A DNA stretch of 64,000 nucleotides from Brevibacterium limosum (GCF_011617705.1 NZ_CP050154.1:1860001-1924000); one strand, 5' to 3'. Positions 16,881-25,900 are shown, numbered from the stretch's first letter. A program made the numbers and translations. Notes: generated by a model from the letters alone, not told the origin.

Positions 16881-17050
16881 GTGCATTCACGCTTGGGTAC
16901 TCTCTCAGTACCTGCTTCTTCGCTGCAGCCCAGTTTCGGACGAATAGCCTGCGTGAGGCTGAGTAGGGGTCCCTGTTGTGGTCGTGTCTTCTCTGAACTC
17001 ATCACGTTCTTCGGTGGGCAGTTCGGAAGAAGGTGCACCGATTCGCCGGA
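16881..17050 (+). repeat. Dispersed extragenic repeat, copy A
   Basis: It begins with GTGCATTCACGCTTGGG directly after the tRNA terminator and ends in a 60-base core (16991-17050). The core is identical at 46 of 60 positions, without gaps, to 44123-44182 in copy B. The layout matches in both copies: terminator stem, CGTGCATTC, variable spacer, conserved core. Mismatches fall evenly on all three codon positions, so it is probably not coding. Confidence 0.7.
16906..16948 (+). repeat. 43-base direct repeat, copy 1
   Basis: It matches 17321-17363 at 38 of 43 positions without gaps. The shared end is GCAGCCCAGTTT-GGACGAATAGC with one difference. The two copies are 415 bases apart. Confidence 0.75.
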
Positions 17051-17223
17051 TCGTACCGTTGCCACGACGCCGCTGGGACCATGCCAGGGTCGAAATGCGG
17101 CGGTTCGGCCCGCCGACGCGAACGGATGTGACTCAAGTGGGCTCCGGGGCCGGCGAAAGTATGTCGTGGTGCGTGGGCCAAGGCCCCAGGCAATCGCACC
17201 GGTGTCCCATGTACACAGACGTG

Positions 17224-17320
17224 CCGAAGAAGTGTGTCAGGACTGTGTCCGGTAGGTGTGCAGGGACACTGTCCGAGAAGAGTGTCAGGACCGTGGCCGG
17301 TCGGTGTGCTGGGGCACTGT
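17224..17320 (+). repeat. Tandem repeat of 48-49 bases, two units
   Basis: Unit 1 (17224-17272) and unit 2 (17273-17320) share the frame GTGTCAGGAC-GTG-CCGGT-GGTGTG-GGG-CACTGT with scattered changes. Unit 2 runs straight into the second copy of the 43-base direct repeat. No gene is associated. Confidence 0.7.
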
Positions 17321-17363
17321 CAGTGCCTGCTCTTTCGCCGCAGCCCAGTTTTGGACGAATAGC
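17321..17363 (+). repeat. 43-base direct repeat, copy 2
   Basis: This is the second copy of 16906-16948 (38 of 43 identical), placed immediately after the 48-base tandem repeat. Confidence 0.75.
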
Positions 17364-17618
17364 ACAAGTTTGAACATGGGCTGCTCACCTCAGAGCGTGC
17401 TGAACGCACGAAGCTGGGCTGTGTGCCTCCGCCGTCTGCGAACGATGAGTGGATGACTCTCGAAGCTCAGAACGCTGATGCAGGCTCAGGTCGCTGATGC
17501 GGATTGTGTACGAATTGTTCACCGTGTTCCAGGGCTGAAACGCAGTAGGCATGCGGTATCACACAGGTTTGCTAGTACGCTAGGCGTTGTACAGAACGAC
17601 GATGACTTCGGAGCACCT

Positions 17619-18950
17619 ATGTCTACTCCTCAGAACCCGTACGGATCGGGTGACGGTTCGCCCGACAACCCCAACGGGCAGAACCCGAACAACCAGCCGC
17701 CGAACGCCCCCGATTACGGCAACGATCAGAACGCCGGACAACAGCCCGGTCAGTACGGCGCGGAGCAGTCCGGTCAGCAGTACGGATCGTCAGGCAACCA
17801 GCCCTACGGCTCGCAGCCGAACTACGGTCAGGGCGGCAACGACGGCTCGCAGCAGTACGGGCAACAGCCTCCCCAGTATGGCTCGCAGCCGAACTACGGT
17901 CAGGGCGGCAACGACGGCTCGCAGCAGTACGGGCAGCAGCCTCCCCAGTATGGCTCGCAGCCGAACTACGGTGCGTCGTACGGCCAGGATCCGAACAGCC
18001 AGAACCCGTACGGCCAGGGACAGCCTGACCAGAACCCGTACGGCCAGAATCCCTACGACGCCAACGCGCAGGGATACGACGCCAATCAGTACGGCCAGCA
18101 GCCGGCCTACGCTGGCGCCGAGGGGTCCTCCGATCAGTTCATGCCGGCCAACCCGAACGCCGCCTACGGTCAGTACCCGTCGGGCAGCGGCGGCAACACG
18201 TCGAAGAACATCTGGGGCATCCTCGCTCTCATCGGCGGCATCGTCGGCATTCTCGGGGCCTTCGTCTTCGGCGGCGGCGCACTCTTCGGCATCGCCGCGG
18301 TGATCTTCGGCTTCGTCGGCCTCTCTGCGGTCAAGAAGGGCCTCGCCAGCAACAAGGGCCTCAACATCACCGGCATCATCCTCGGCATCGTGTCGGTCGT
18401 CATCTCGATCATCGTGATCGTTGCGACCATCATGTTCGGCGCGTTCATCTTCAAGGCCGCCGACGAAGCCGCCAGCTCCTCTGCTTCGCCCGGCACGAGC
18501 CAGGGCGCCGGTCAGGACCCGAGCCCGGGATCGGACGGCGGAGAGGCCGCACCCGCTCAGGCAGGCGAGGTCGAGATCGGTGACGACGTCACCGCCGCGA
18601 TCAATGTCCGCCCGGGCACCGCATCGTCGTCCGCTTCCGGTGCCGAGTCGACGAATGGTGAGATCGCCGTCGTGACGATGACCGTGAAGAACAATTCGAG
18701 CTCCGACGTGGAGATGACTCTCACGAATCTCGCTGCCACCGACGGAGGCAGCAAGGAATACGACGACGTCTTCGACGGGTCGAACTACAAGGGCTCGCTG
18801 GCCTTCACCGATCCCGTGCCTGCCGGCGGCGAAACGACCTATGAACTCGCCTATGCCGTTCCCAGTGCAGAGATCGATGGGATGCACCTCAAGCTCGAGC
18901 TCGTCGACGACCTCGGCAAGGGCAAGGACTTCGAGTTCTACAAGCAGTGA
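17619..18950 (+). CDS. DUF4190 membrane protein with Q/G/Y/P-rich tail and extracytoplasmic C-terminal domain
   Basis: Residues 1 to about 195 of this 443-residue protein form a low-complexity tail of Gln, Gly, Tyr, Asn and Pro with repeated YGSQPNYGQ-type units. Two hydrophobic segments follow (about 200-285; NIWGILALIGGIVGILGAF and NITGIILGIVSVVISIIVIV), typical of DUF4190. A Ser/Pro/Gly linker and a beta-rich domain (VEIGDDVTAAINV, VVTMTVKNNSSSDVEM) resembling DUF4352/immunoprotective lipoprotein domains end the protein, probably outside the membrane. Function is unknown. The ATG at 17619 is preferred because GGAG precedes it; 47 further in-frame residues upstream lack support. The tail resembles those of the two DUF4870 proteins at 5-6.5 kb. 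Confidence 0.82.
   Translation: MSTPQNPYGSGDGSPDNPNGQNPNNQPPNAPDYGNDQNAGQQPGQYGAEQSGQQYGSSGNQPYGSQPNYGQGGNDGSQQYGQQPPQYGSQPNYGQGGNDGSQQYGQQPPQYGSQPNYGASYGQDPNSQNPYGQGQPDQNPYGQNPYDANAQGYDANQYGQQPAYAGAEGSSDQFMPANPNAAYGQYPSGSGGNTSKNIWGILALIGGIVGILGAFVFGGGALFGIAAVIFGFVGLSAVKKGLASNKGLNITGIILGIVSVVISIIVIVATIMFGAFIFKAADEAASSSASPGTSQGAGQDPSPGSDGGEAAPAQAGEVEIGDDVTAAINVRPGTASSSASGAESTNGEIAVVTMTVKNNSSSDVEMTLTNLAATDGGSKEYDDVFDGSNYKGSLAFTDPVPAGGETTYELAYAVPSAEIDGMHLKLELVDDLGKGKDFEFYKQ
17808..17972 (+). repeat. In-frame 72-base tandem repeat inside the DUF4190 gene
   Basis: Two 72-base units (17808-17879 and 17880-17951) differ by one base (17864 versus 17936). A partial third unit of 21 bases follows. Each unit encodes 24 residues of the Gln/Gly/Tyr-rich tail, so copy-number change would keep the frame. 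Confidence 0.92.
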
Positions 18951-19022
18951 CGGTCTGAACGCCGAGGTGACAGGGCCCACAAGGTCCTGACACTGCGGGC
19001 GCACGGATCAGCGGAGTCGGTA

Positions 19023-19050
19023 TGGGTGGCAGTCGAACGACTGCCACCCA
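19023..19050 (+). terminator. Terminator after the DUF4190 gene
   Basis: A perfect 12-bp stem (TGGGTGGCAGTC and its complement) with a GAAC tetraloop lies 72 bases after the stop codon and just before the thrS -10 box. Confidence 0.75.
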
Positions 19051-19077
19051 ACTGATCTGTCCCAGCGAAATCGGTAC

Positions 19078-19116
19078 TAGAATCTCAGGGTGAGCAGCCC
19101 ACCGGACGGGCTGCTC
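19078..19116 (+). promoter_or_regulatory. thrS -10 box and 5' leader hairpin
   Basis: TAGAAT (19078-19083) would start transcription near 19090. A perfect 9-bp stem GAGCAGCCC (19092-19100) / GGGCTGCTC (19108-19116) with a 7-base loop then forms at the extreme 5' end of the message, 30 bases before the start codon. It lacks a T-box and may simply stabilise the mRNA end. Confidence 0.4.
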
Positions 19117-19146
19117 GAATGAACACTCAACGAACGGAGAAGATCA

Positions 19147-21153
19147 GTGGCAGACAGCATTGACTGCGCGGGCGAAAGCATTCCCTGGAAAGAGGGGCTG
19201 ACCGGAACGGAGATCTTCTCCGCCGACCGCACGGTCGTTGCGATGTGGTTGAACGGCGAACCCGCCGACCTCAGCCGCGAACTGCAGCCAGGTGAGCGGA
19301 TCGCACCGATCACCATCGACTCCGACGCCGGACTCGACATCCTGCGCCACTCCACCGGTCACGTCACCGCTCAAGCCGTCCAGGAGCTCTTCCCCGGCAC
19401 CAAGCTCGGCATCGGGCCCTACATCACCGACGGGTACTACTTCGACTTCGACGTCGCCGAGCCCTTCACCCCCGAAGACCTCAAGGCGATTCAGAAGAAG
19501 GCCGCCCAGATCGTCAAGTCCGGTCAGACCTTCAACCGCGTCGTCGTCACCGAGGACGAGGCACGGGAGCGCATGGCGAACGAGCCCTACAAGCTCGAAC
19601 TCATCGACGACAAGGGCAAGGGCGCCGACGAGGAGACCTCCGTGGAGGTCGGCGGCGGTGAGCTCACCGTCTACGAAAACGTCGACCGCAAGGGCGAAGT
19701 CGTGTGGCAGGACCTGTGCCGCGGCCCTCACCTGCCAAACACCAAGCTCATCGGCAACGGCTTCGCCATCACCCGATCCTCGGCCGCCTACTGGCGCGGC
19801 GACCAGGCGAATGCGAGCCTGCAACGCGTGTACGGAACCGCCTGGGCCTCGAAGGACGACCTCAAGGCCTACCAGGACCGCATCGCCGAGGCCGAACGCC
19901 GCGACCACCGCAAGCTCGGTGCCGAAATGGATCTGTTCTCCTTCCCCGAGGAGCTCGGCTCCGGTCTGCCCGTCTTCCACCCCAAGGGCGGTGTGATCAA
20001 ACGGGAGATGGAGGACTACGTCCGCGCCCGCCACATCGACGAGGGCTTCGAATACGTCGGCACCCCGCACATCTCGAAAGAGACTCTCTACTTTACCTCG
20101 GGCCACCTGCCCTACTACGGCGAGAACATGTTCCCCTCGATCGCCGTCGATGAGGTCCGCGACGAATCCGGCGAGGTCGTCAAGGAGGGCACTCCGTACC
20201 GGCTCAAGGCCATGAACTGCCCGATGCACAACCTCATCTACCGGTCCCGCGGCCGCTCCTATCGCGACCTGCCGCTGCGCCTGTTCGAGTTCGGCACCGT
20301 CTACCGCGACGAGGCCTCCGGAGTCATCCACGGCCTCACCCGCGTCCGTGCCCTGACTCAGGACGACTCGCACTCCTACGTGGCCCAGGAAGACGCCGCC
20401 GCGGAGATCCGCCACCTGCTGGGCTTCGTGCTCAGCCTGCTGCGCGACTTCGGCCTCGACGACTTCTACCTCGAGCTCTCCACCCGAGACGAGGACGGGA
20501 AGAAGGCCGACAAGTTCATCGGCTCCGACGAACAGTGGGTCGAAGCCACCAGCGTGCTCGAGGAGGTCGCCCAGGAGACCGGGCTCGAACTCGTCCCCGA
20601 CCCGGGCGGCGCGGCCTTCTACGGACCGAAGATCTCCGTCCAGGCCCGCGACGCCATCGGCCGCACCTGGCAGATGTCGACCGTCCAGCTCGACTTCAAC
20701 CAGCCCGAGCGCTTCGGACTCGAATACGTCGCCGCCGACGGCTCCCGCAAGCAGCCGGTGATGATCCACTCCGCGAAGTTCGGCTCCATCGAACGCTTCC
20801 TCGGCGTGCTCACCGAGCACTACGCCGGCGCCTTCCCCGTGTGGCTGGCACCCGTGCAGGTGACCTGCATTCCCGTGGCCGATGAGTTCGACGACTACCT
20901 CGCCGAGGTGGCCGACCAGCTGCGCAGGGCCGGAGTCCGGGTGGAGATCGACGACAGCGACGACCGGTTCCCGAAGAAGATCCGCAACGCATCGAAGTCG
21001 AAGGTGCCCTTCACCCTCATCGCCGGAGGAGAAGACCGCGACGCAGGTGCCGTGTCCTTCCGCTTCCGCAGCGGCGAACAGGAGAACGGCGTGCCCGTCG
21101 CCGAGGCGGTGCGACGAATCCTCGACGCGATCGAGACCAAGGCCCAAGTATGA
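19147..21153 (+). CDS. thrS: Threonine-tRNA ligase
   Basis: The 668-residue class II synthetase charges tRNA-Thr. A TGS domain (about residues 1-75) is followed by the editing domain (HSTGH near 72, later [14 protein letters not shown]). The catalytic core has the zinc-binding [10 protein letters not shown], motif 2 [22 protein letters not shown] and motif 3 near [19 protein letters not shown]. The anticodon-binding domain ends the protein. The GTG start follows CGGAGAAG. The stop overlaps the ATG of the HIT gene, a conserved actinobacterial neighbour. Confidence 0.97.
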   Translation: MADSIDCAGESIPWKEGLTGTEIFSADRTVVAMWLNGEPADLSRELQPGERIAPITIDSDAGLDILRHSTGHVTAQAVQELFPGTKLGIGPYITDGYYFDFDVAEPFTPEDLKAIQKKAAQIVKSGQTFNRVVVTEDEARERMANEPYKLELIDDKGKGADEETSVEVGGGELTVYENVDRKGEVVWQDLCRGPHLPNTKLIGNGFAITRSSAAYWRGDQANASLQRVYGTAWASKDDLKAYQDRIAEAERRDHRKLGAEMDLFSFPEELGSGLPVFHPKGGVIKREMEDYVRARHIDEGFEYVGTPHISKETLYFTSGHLPYYGENMFPSIAVDEVRDESGEVVKEGTPYRLKAMNCPMHNLIYRSRGRSYRDLPLRLFEFGTVYRDEASGVIHGLTRVRALTQDDSHSYVAQEDAAAEIRHLLGFVLSLLRDFGLDDFYLELSTRDEDGKKADKFIGSDEQWVEATSVLEEVAQETGLELVPDPGGAAFYGPKISVQARDAIGRTWQMSTVQLDFNQPERFGLEYVAADGSRKQPVMIHSAKFGSIERFLGVLTEHYAGAFPVWLAPVQVTCIPVADEFDDYLAEVADQLRRAGVRVEIDDSDDRFPKKIRNASKSKVPFTLIAGGEDRDAGAVSFRFRSGEQENGVPVAEAVRRILDAIETKAQV

Positions 21154-21755
21154 GCGGAGGCGACGAGGACCCGTCCGCATCGGAGCACCGAGGCGGCCGC
21201 CTCGGCGAGGGGATTCCCTATCCCGAGGCCGCCGCCGGGTTCCCCGGGGAACCCGATGGATTCCAACGCCTGTGGACCCCGCACCGGATGGTCTACATCG
21301 ACGGTCAGGACAAACCGAAGGACGACGGTGCCGGCGAATGCCCGTTCTGCACGGCCCCGTCGAAGACCGACGAGGACGGCCTCATCGTCGCTCGCGGCCG
21401 GAACGTGTTCGCGGTGCTCAACCTCTATCCGTACAACCCCGGCCACCTGCTCATCTGCCCCTACCGCCACGTTGCGGACTACACGGACCTGACCGCGGAC
21501 GAGACCGTCGAACTCGCCGAATTCACCCAACAGGCGATGCGCGTCATCCGGGCCGTGTCCGGACCCCACGGATTCAACCTGGGCATGAACCAGGGACCGG
21601 TCGCCGGAGCCGGAATCGCCGCGCACCTGCACCAGCACGTCGTCCCGCGCTGGGGCGGAGACGCGAACTTCCTGCCCGTGATCGCCCAGACGAAGGCCCT
21701 GCCGCAAGTGCACGCCGATGTGCAGGCACGCCTGTCAAAGGAATGGAACCGATGA
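21150..21755 (+). CDS. HIT-domain nucleotide hydrolase/phosphorylase
   Basis: The 201-residue protein carries the histidine triad [10 protein letters not shown] near residue 160 and an upstream CPFC that probably binds zinc or iron together with RHVADY. This resembles the actinobacterial Ap4A phosphorylase/HIT group, which cleaves diadenosine or adenylated nucleotides. The N-terminal 30 residues are polar and variable. It overlaps thrS by four bases and the S9 peptidase gene by four bases, so the three are probably one transcript. Ap4A is a side product of aminoacyl-tRNA synthetases, which makes the thrS linkage sensible, but the exact substrate is inferred. Confidence 0.88.
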   Translation: MSGGDEDPSASEHRGGRLGEGIPYPEAAAGFPGEPDGFQRLWTPHRMVYIDGQDKPKDDGAGECPFCTAPSKTDEDGLIVARGRNVFAVLNLYPYNPGHLLICPYRHVADYTDLTADETVELAEFTQQAMRVIRAVSGPHGFNLGMNQGPVAGAGIAAHLHQHVVPRWGGDANFLPVIAQTKALPQVHADVQARLSKEWNR

Positions 21756-23794
21756 ACCCTGAAGACCTCGGCACTCTTGCCGAGTACTCCTCGCCCGTGC
21801 TGCGCGGCGCTGACACCGTCATCACGATCCGGCGACCCGATCTGGAGACCAACAGCTACCTCGCGCAGCTGTTCTCCCTGACCGAGGACGGCTCCCGGCG
21901 GCTGACCCACTCATGGTCGGACTCGGCCCCGCAGTGCGGCCGAAGCTGGTCGGGCTACCTGAGTGCAGAGAGGAAAACCGCCCCGCAGCTCTTCGTCGGC
22001 GACAGCCTCGAGACGGCGCACCAGATCACGGACAGCCACCTCGGCGTCTCCGAGTTCGCCCTCGACGACTCCCGGGCCAGGGCTCTCTACGTCGCCCGGG
22101 TCGCCGAACCCGGCCGCTACGGACTCGACGAGTCCATCCCGGAGACCGAAGAATCCCCACGGCGGATCACCTCGGCGTCCTACCTGGCCAACGGCCTCGG
22201 CTATACGAACGACCGACCGGCCCGTGCCTTCCTCGTCGACCTCTCCGAACCCGGTCTCGGCACGGTCGGCCTTCGCGGAGCCTCCGAAGTGCCGCTGTCG
22301 ACTCTGCTGACCACCCCGGACACCGATGTCCACGATCCGCAGTTCTCCCCGAACGGCACACGCGTGTCCGTGGTCTCCGCTCTCCACCCCGACCAGGGAC
22401 AGCCCGATCTGCGCTCCACGGTATGGCTGCTCGAGGGTGAGGGCCCGACCCCGCTCGAGCTGCCCTCCATGGACGTCGGTCTGCACCGGTGGCTCGACGA
22501 GGACACCGTGCTGCTGCTCGGCAACGCTCTGACCCGAGACGAACTCGACTTCGTCGGGCAGATGCCCGGACTCTTCGTCCACGACCTGACAACGGCTTCC
22601 ACGAGGCGGCTGACGGACCCGGAGACTGTGGCCATGGCATCGATCCCGCCGCGAATCGACGGGGGAGCGATCATCGCCGCCGTCGACACCGACGGAGCCA
22701 CCCGTGTCGTTCGCATCGGCCTCGACGCCGCAGAGATCGGCTTCGACGAACTCGAGTTCCTCACCGACGACACCACAGTCGTCAACGGCTTCGACCTCAA
22801 CGACGCGGCCCTCGTCTTCACCGGGGCGACCCCGCAGTCCCCGGCGGTGCTCGGCCGCATCCCCATCGATGGCCGCCCGGATTCCGGGACCGCCTCGGCG
22901 CCGGGCGACGTTGTCGTCGTCAAGGAACATCCGGGGCCGGCGAACTCCGTCCTGCCCCAGGTGCTGCGTGTGCCCGGCGAATCCGGCACGATCACCGGCT
23001 GGCTGGCCAAACCGCACGGTGAGGGGCCCTTCCCGGTCATCCTCAACATCCACGGCGGACCCTTCGCCCAGTACACCCACTCGTGGTTCGACGAGACCCA
23101 GGTGCTCACCTCCGCGGGATATGCAGTCGTGTTCTCGAACCCGCGCGGCTCCGGCGGGCGCACCCGCAGCTGGGGGATCGCAGTCCAAGGCGACATGGCG
23201 GCACCGGCGATGGCCGACGTGCTCGCCGTCCTCGACCACGCCCTCGAATCCGATCCCACCCTCGACAGCAGCCGTCTGGGCATCCAGGGCGGATCGTATG
23301 GGGGATATCTCACAGCCATGACGATCGCCGCGGACCAGCGCTTCCGCGGAGCCATCGTCGAACGCGGCTACCTCGACCCCGACAGCTTCGTCGGAACCTC
23401 CGACATCGGCCGCTTCTTCACCGAGGAGTACACGAGCCGCAGCCGTGAGGCGATCGTGCGCCAATCGCCCCTGGCCCATGCCCCGCAGGTCGGCACACCG
23501 ACCCTGGTGATGCATTCGGAACGCGACTTCCGCTGCCCGCTGGAACAGGCCCAGCAGTACTATGCGGCCCTGCAGCGAGCCGGAGTCGACACCGAGATGC
23601 TCATCTTCCCAGGCGAGAACCACGAGCTCTCCCGGGCCGGCCAGCCTCGCCACCGCAGGCAGCGCTTCGAAGCCATCCTCGACTGGTGGGATCGGCATCT
23701 GAGCGGCCGGAAACGGACGCAGCCAGAGGGCGAGCGACATCGCCCGCAAGCGGCTGACCCGAGCGCCGCCGCAGCGCCCGACTCCGCGTCATGA
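21752..23794 (+). CDS. S9-family prolyl oligopeptidase-like serine peptidase
   Basis: The 680-residue protein has an N-terminal beta-propeller-like half (about residues 1-400) and a C-terminal alpha/beta hydrolase domain. The catalytic triad is visible as Ser515 in GGSYGG, Asp592 in HSERDFRCP and His624 in GENHELSR. ILNIHGGPFAQY marks the oxyanion region. Such enzymes cleave short peptides after Pro or act as acylaminoacyl peptidases. No signal peptide is seen, so it is probably cytosolic. The ATG overlaps the HIT stop. The last 40 or so residues are Arg/Pro/Ala-rich and look disordered. Confidence 0.9.
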   Translation: MNPEDLGTLAEYSSPVLRGADTVITIRRPDLETNSYLAQLFSLTEDGSRRLTHSWSDSAPQCGRSWSGYLSAERKTAPQLFVGDSLETAHQITDSHLGVSEFALDDSRARALYVARVAEPGRYGLDESIPETEESPRRITSASYLANGLGYTNDRPARAFLVDLSEPGLGTVGLRGASEVPLSTLLTTPDTDVHDPQFSPNGTRVSVVSALHPDQGQPDLRSTVWLLEGEGPTPLELPSMDVGLHRWLDEDTVLLLGNALTRDELDFVGQMPGLFVHDLTTASTRRLTDPETVAMASIPPRIDGGAIIAAVDTDGATRVVRIGLDAAEIGFDELEFLTDDTTVVNGFDLNDAALVFTGATPQSPAVLGRIPIDGRPDSGTASAPGDVVVVKEHPGPANSVLPQVLRVPGESGTITGWLAKPHGEGPFPVILNIHGGPFAQYTHSWFDETQVLTSAGYAVVFSNPRGSGGRTRSWGIAVQGDMAAPAMADVLAVLDHALESDPTLDSSRLGIQGGSYGGYLTAMTIAADQRFRGAIVERGYLDPDSFVGTSDIGRFFTEEYTSRSREAIVRQSPLAHAPQVGTPTLVMHSERDFRCPLEQAQQYYAALQRAGVDTEMLIFPGENHELSRAGQPRHRRQRFEAILDWWDRHLSGRKRTQPEGERHRPQAADPSAAAAPDSAS

Positions 23795-23854
23795 GCGTCG
23801 AGTTGGTCGGGAAAGCACAGAGCCGATATCGTTCTCTGGACCGCTGTCGCGCTC

Positions 23855-23883
23855 TTGCCGAAATCCCCCAGCATCATTATTCT
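23855..23883 (+). promoter_or_regulatory. Promoter of the Nudix gene
   Basis: TTGCCG (23855-23860) and TATTCT (23878-23883) are spaced by 17 bases in an AT-richer patch. They sit 41 bases before the Nudix ATG. Confidence 0.5.
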
Positions 23884-23924
23884 GCAAACACTTGCCTCCT
23901 CTCGCCGCCGACCACTGGAGAAAC

Positions 23925-24404
23925 ATGAAACCTCGTAAAGCCTCAAGGGTCGTTTTACTCAATGAGCGCGACGAGGTTCTCCTGATCCGGGCCCAAGATC
24001 TGCTCACACCCAGTCACCAATGGTGGATGACCTGCGGCGGCGGCTCCGAACTCGGCGAGTCGGCTGCGCAGACGGCGGCCCGGGAGCTGGCGGAGGAGAC
24101 CGGGATCGAATGCGAACCGCACGAACTCATCGGCCCCCTGGCCACTCGTGACGAGGTCTTCGAGTTCACGGAGAAGTCGCTGCGCCAAGTCGAGACGTAC
24201 TTCGCGTTCCGCACCGCTGAGGACATCGAACTCGAAGACGCGGTCTGGACGGACATCGAGAAGCGCAGCCTGCTCGAATTCCGCTGGTGGACCCGCGAGG
24301 AGCTTCTGGACACGACGGAGACGATCTATCCGAAGAATCTGCTGGGCCTCATCGATCTGGCCACCGCCGGGTCCGTTCCCGAAGTGCCGCTGGTCATCGA
24401 CTGA
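23925..24404 (+). CDS. Nudix hydrolase
   Basis: The 159-residue protein contains a complete Nudix box (GX5EX7REUXEEXGU) starting at GGGSELGES and ending AARELAEETGI, the Mg2+-binding helix that hydrolyses nucleoside diphosphates linked to another moiety. The flanking strands (SRVVLLNERDEVLLIR, EFRWWTREEL) fit small Nudix hydrolases. The substrate cannot be predicted. The ATG at 23925 has GGAG six bases upstream and is preferred over an ATG 11 codons earlier. A likely promoter and a hairpin terminator frame it as a single-gene unit. Confidence 0.88.
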   Translation: MKPRKASRVVLLNERDEVLLIRAQDLLTPSHQWWMTCGGGSELGESAAQTAARELAEETGIECEPHELIGPLATRDEVFEFTEKSLRQVETYFAFRTAEDIELEDAVWTDIEKRSLLEFRWWTREELLDTTETIYPKNLLGLIDLATAGSVPEVPLVID

Positions 24405-24410
24405 ACCCGC

Positions 24411-24440
24411 GTCTGCGGCCGAACACCGGCCGGCGCAGAC
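24411..24440 (+). terminator. Hairpin after the Nudix gene
   Basis: Outer arms GTCTGCG and CGCAGAC pair, and an inner GCCG/CGGC stem continues across a small asymmetric bulge. It lies six bases after the stop codon. Confidence 0.55.
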
Positions 24441-24478
24441 CTCCGCACGGGCGTCTGCACAAGTCTCCTCGGTCAGCG

Positions 24479-24484
24479 TATAGA
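24479..24484 (+). promoter_or_regulatory. -10 box before yebC
   Basis: TATAGA (overlapping TAGACT two bases later) is 33 bases before the yebC GTG. It would give a short leader containing the AGGAAGGAA ribosome site. No clear -35 is visible. Confidence 0.45.
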
Positions 24485-24517
24485 CTTGAGAGGCTGTAAC
24501 TACAGGAAGGAACACCA

Positions 24518-25270
24518 GTGTCAGGTCATTCCAAATGGGCAACGACTAAACACAAGAAAGCTGCCATCGATGCCAAGCGCGGCAAACTCTTCGCCAAGCT
24601 GATCAAGAACATCGAGGTTGCCGCTCGCAACGGTGGACCTGACCCCGACGGCAACCCGACGCTGTTCGATGCGATCCAGAAGGCGAAGAAGAACTCGGTC
24701 CCCGCCGACAACATCACCCGCGCGGTCAAGCGCGGCGGCGGCCTCGACGGTTCCGGAGTCAACTACGAGACGATCATGTACGAAGGCTACGCCGCCGGCG
24801 GTGTGGCGCTGCTCATCGAGTGCCTCACCGACAACCGCAACCGTGCGGCCTCCGAGGTGCGCGTGGCCGTGACCCGCAACGGCGGGAGCATGGCCGATCC
24901 GGGCTCCGTGACGTACAACTTCAACCGCAGGGGCGTCATCACCGTGGGTGCGGACGAGACCGATGAAGAGGCCATCCTGCTGGCGACCATGGACGCCGGA
25001 GCCGAAGAGGTCAAGGAAGTCGGCGAGAAGTTCGAGATCATCTGCGAGGCCACCGACCTCGTGGCCGTGCGCACCGCCCTCGTCGACGCCGGAATCGACT
25101 ACGACTCGGCCGAAGCCTCATTCGTTCCCGAGCTCGAGGTCAGCCTCGACGCGGAGACCGCGCAGAAGGTCTTCACCCTCATCGACGCGCTCGAAGACAG
25201 CGACGAGGTGCAGAACGTCTACTCGAACGCCGATGTCAGCGATGAGGTCCTCGCCGAACTCGATGCCTGA
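24518..25270 (+). CDS. YebC/PmpR-family transcriptional regulator
   Basis: The 250-residue protein opens with the family signature [22 protein letters not shown] in two halves. The three-domain YebC fold follows ([46 protein letters not shown]). Family members bind DNA as regulators in some bacteria, and some relatives aid translation of proline-rich stretches. Its constant neighbourhood with ruvCAB, as here, fits the actinobacterial pattern. The GTG start is well supported by AGGAAGGAA. The stop TGATG shares one base with the ruvC ATG. Confidence 0.95.
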   Translation: MSGHSKWATTKHKKAAIDAKRGKLFAKLIKNIEVAARNGGPDPDGNPTLFDAIQKAKKNSVPADNITRAVKRGGGLDGSGVNYETIMYEGYAAGGVALLIECLTDNRNRAASEVRVAVTRNGGSMADPGSVTYNFNRRGVITVGADETDEEAILLATMDAGAEEVKEVGEKFEIICEATDLVAVRTALVDAGIDYDSAEASFVPELEVSLDAETAQKVFTLIDALEDSDEVQNVYSNADVSDEVLAELDA

Positions 25271-25866
25271 TGCGCATCCTCGGCGTTGATCCCGGTCTGA
25301 CCCGGTGCGGGCTCGGTGTCATCGACACCCTGCCCGCCCGGAAGGCGAAGATGGTCGCCGTCGACGTTCTGCGCACCCCTTCGGCCGACTCTGTCGACCT
25401 GCGTCTCGGATCCATCGCCGAGTCGTTCGACACCTGGTTGGACAGGTACCGTCCCGACGTCGTGGCCATCGAACGGGTCTTCGCCCGCAACGACGTGTCC
25501 ACGATCATGGGTACGGCCCAGGCATCGGGACTGACCATGGGGCTGGCGGCCCGCCGCGGACTGCCCGTGGCCATGCACACCCCGTCCGAGGTCAAGGCCG
25601 CGATCACCGGCTCCGGTCGTGCCGACAAGAAGCAGATCACTTCGATGGTGACGCGGATCCTCGGACTCGACGCACCGCCGAAGCCCGCCGATGCCGCCGA
25701 TGCTCTGGCGATCGCCATCTGCCATTCCTGGCGCGGGGCCCTGTCGGCCCAATCGACACCGGGCATGAACAAGGACCTCACCGAACGCAAGGCCGGCGGC
25801 CGCCAGGGCAGCGGACTGACGAAGGCCCAGCAGCAGTGGGCCGAGGCTATGCGGCGCGCCAAATGA
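25270..25866 (+). CDS. ruvC: Crossover junction endodeoxyribonuclease RuvC
   Basis: The 198-residue Holliday-junction resolvase shows the RNase H-like catalytic acids: Asp7 in [11 protein letters not shown], the Glu of VAIERVFA, and the C-terminal acidic pair region [13 protein letters not shown]. The C-terminal 35 residues are Lys/Gln-rich beyond the usual end. It cuts junctions moved by RuvAB, whose genes follow 64 bases later. Translation is coupled to yebC through TGATG. Confidence 0.96.
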   Translation: MRILGVDPGLTRCGLGVIDTLPARKAKMVAVDVLRTPSADSVDLRLGSIAESFDTWLDRYRPDVVAIERVFARNDVSTIMGTAQASGLTMGLAARRGLPVAMHTPSEVKAAITGSGRADKKQITSMVTRILGLDAPPKPADAADALAIAICHSWRGALSAQSTPGMNKDLTERKAGGRQGSGLTKAQQQWAEAMRRAK

Positions 25867-25900
25867 GTGTGGGGGAGCGGGTGCCTGCTAACCTGGATTC

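Larger units (their letters stand above)
16881..17618. other. Gene-free repeat-rich intergenic region
   Basis: About 740 bases between the tRNA terminator and the DUF4190 gene hold no recognisable gene. Open frames exist, but their products match no family and substitutions between repeat copies show no codon bias. The region contains one copy of a dispersed repeat (16881-17050), a 43-base direct repeat (16906-16948 and 17321-17363) and a 48-49-base tandem repeat (17224-17320). The last roughly 150 bases should contain the promoter of the DUF4190 gene, but no clear box pair stands out. Confidence 0.6.

Noticed and set aside
17224..17363. Possible CRISPR array in the repeat region after the tRNAs
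   Set aside because: Repeats are only two degenerate 48-base units with no spacers of constant length, and no cas genes are present.
16881..17373. Small proteins encoded by the repeat region
   Set aside because: In-frame similarity to copy B exists, but substitutions hit all codon positions equally, frames are not shared end to end, and no start has a ribosome site.
19050..19146. T-box riboswitch upstream of thrS
   Set aside because: The leader is about 55 bases, with one hairpin and no T-box consensus or specifier loop.
19144..21180. Antisense open frame of about 680 codons across thrS
   Set aside because: Mirror of a clearly conserved synthetase gene; no ribosome site or recognisable motif.
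21752..23794. Longer S9 peptidase starting inside thrS
   Set aside because: The open frame extends upstream to 20882 but only as Arg/Pro-rich shadow sequence. The coupled ATG at 21752 gives the normal N-terminus.
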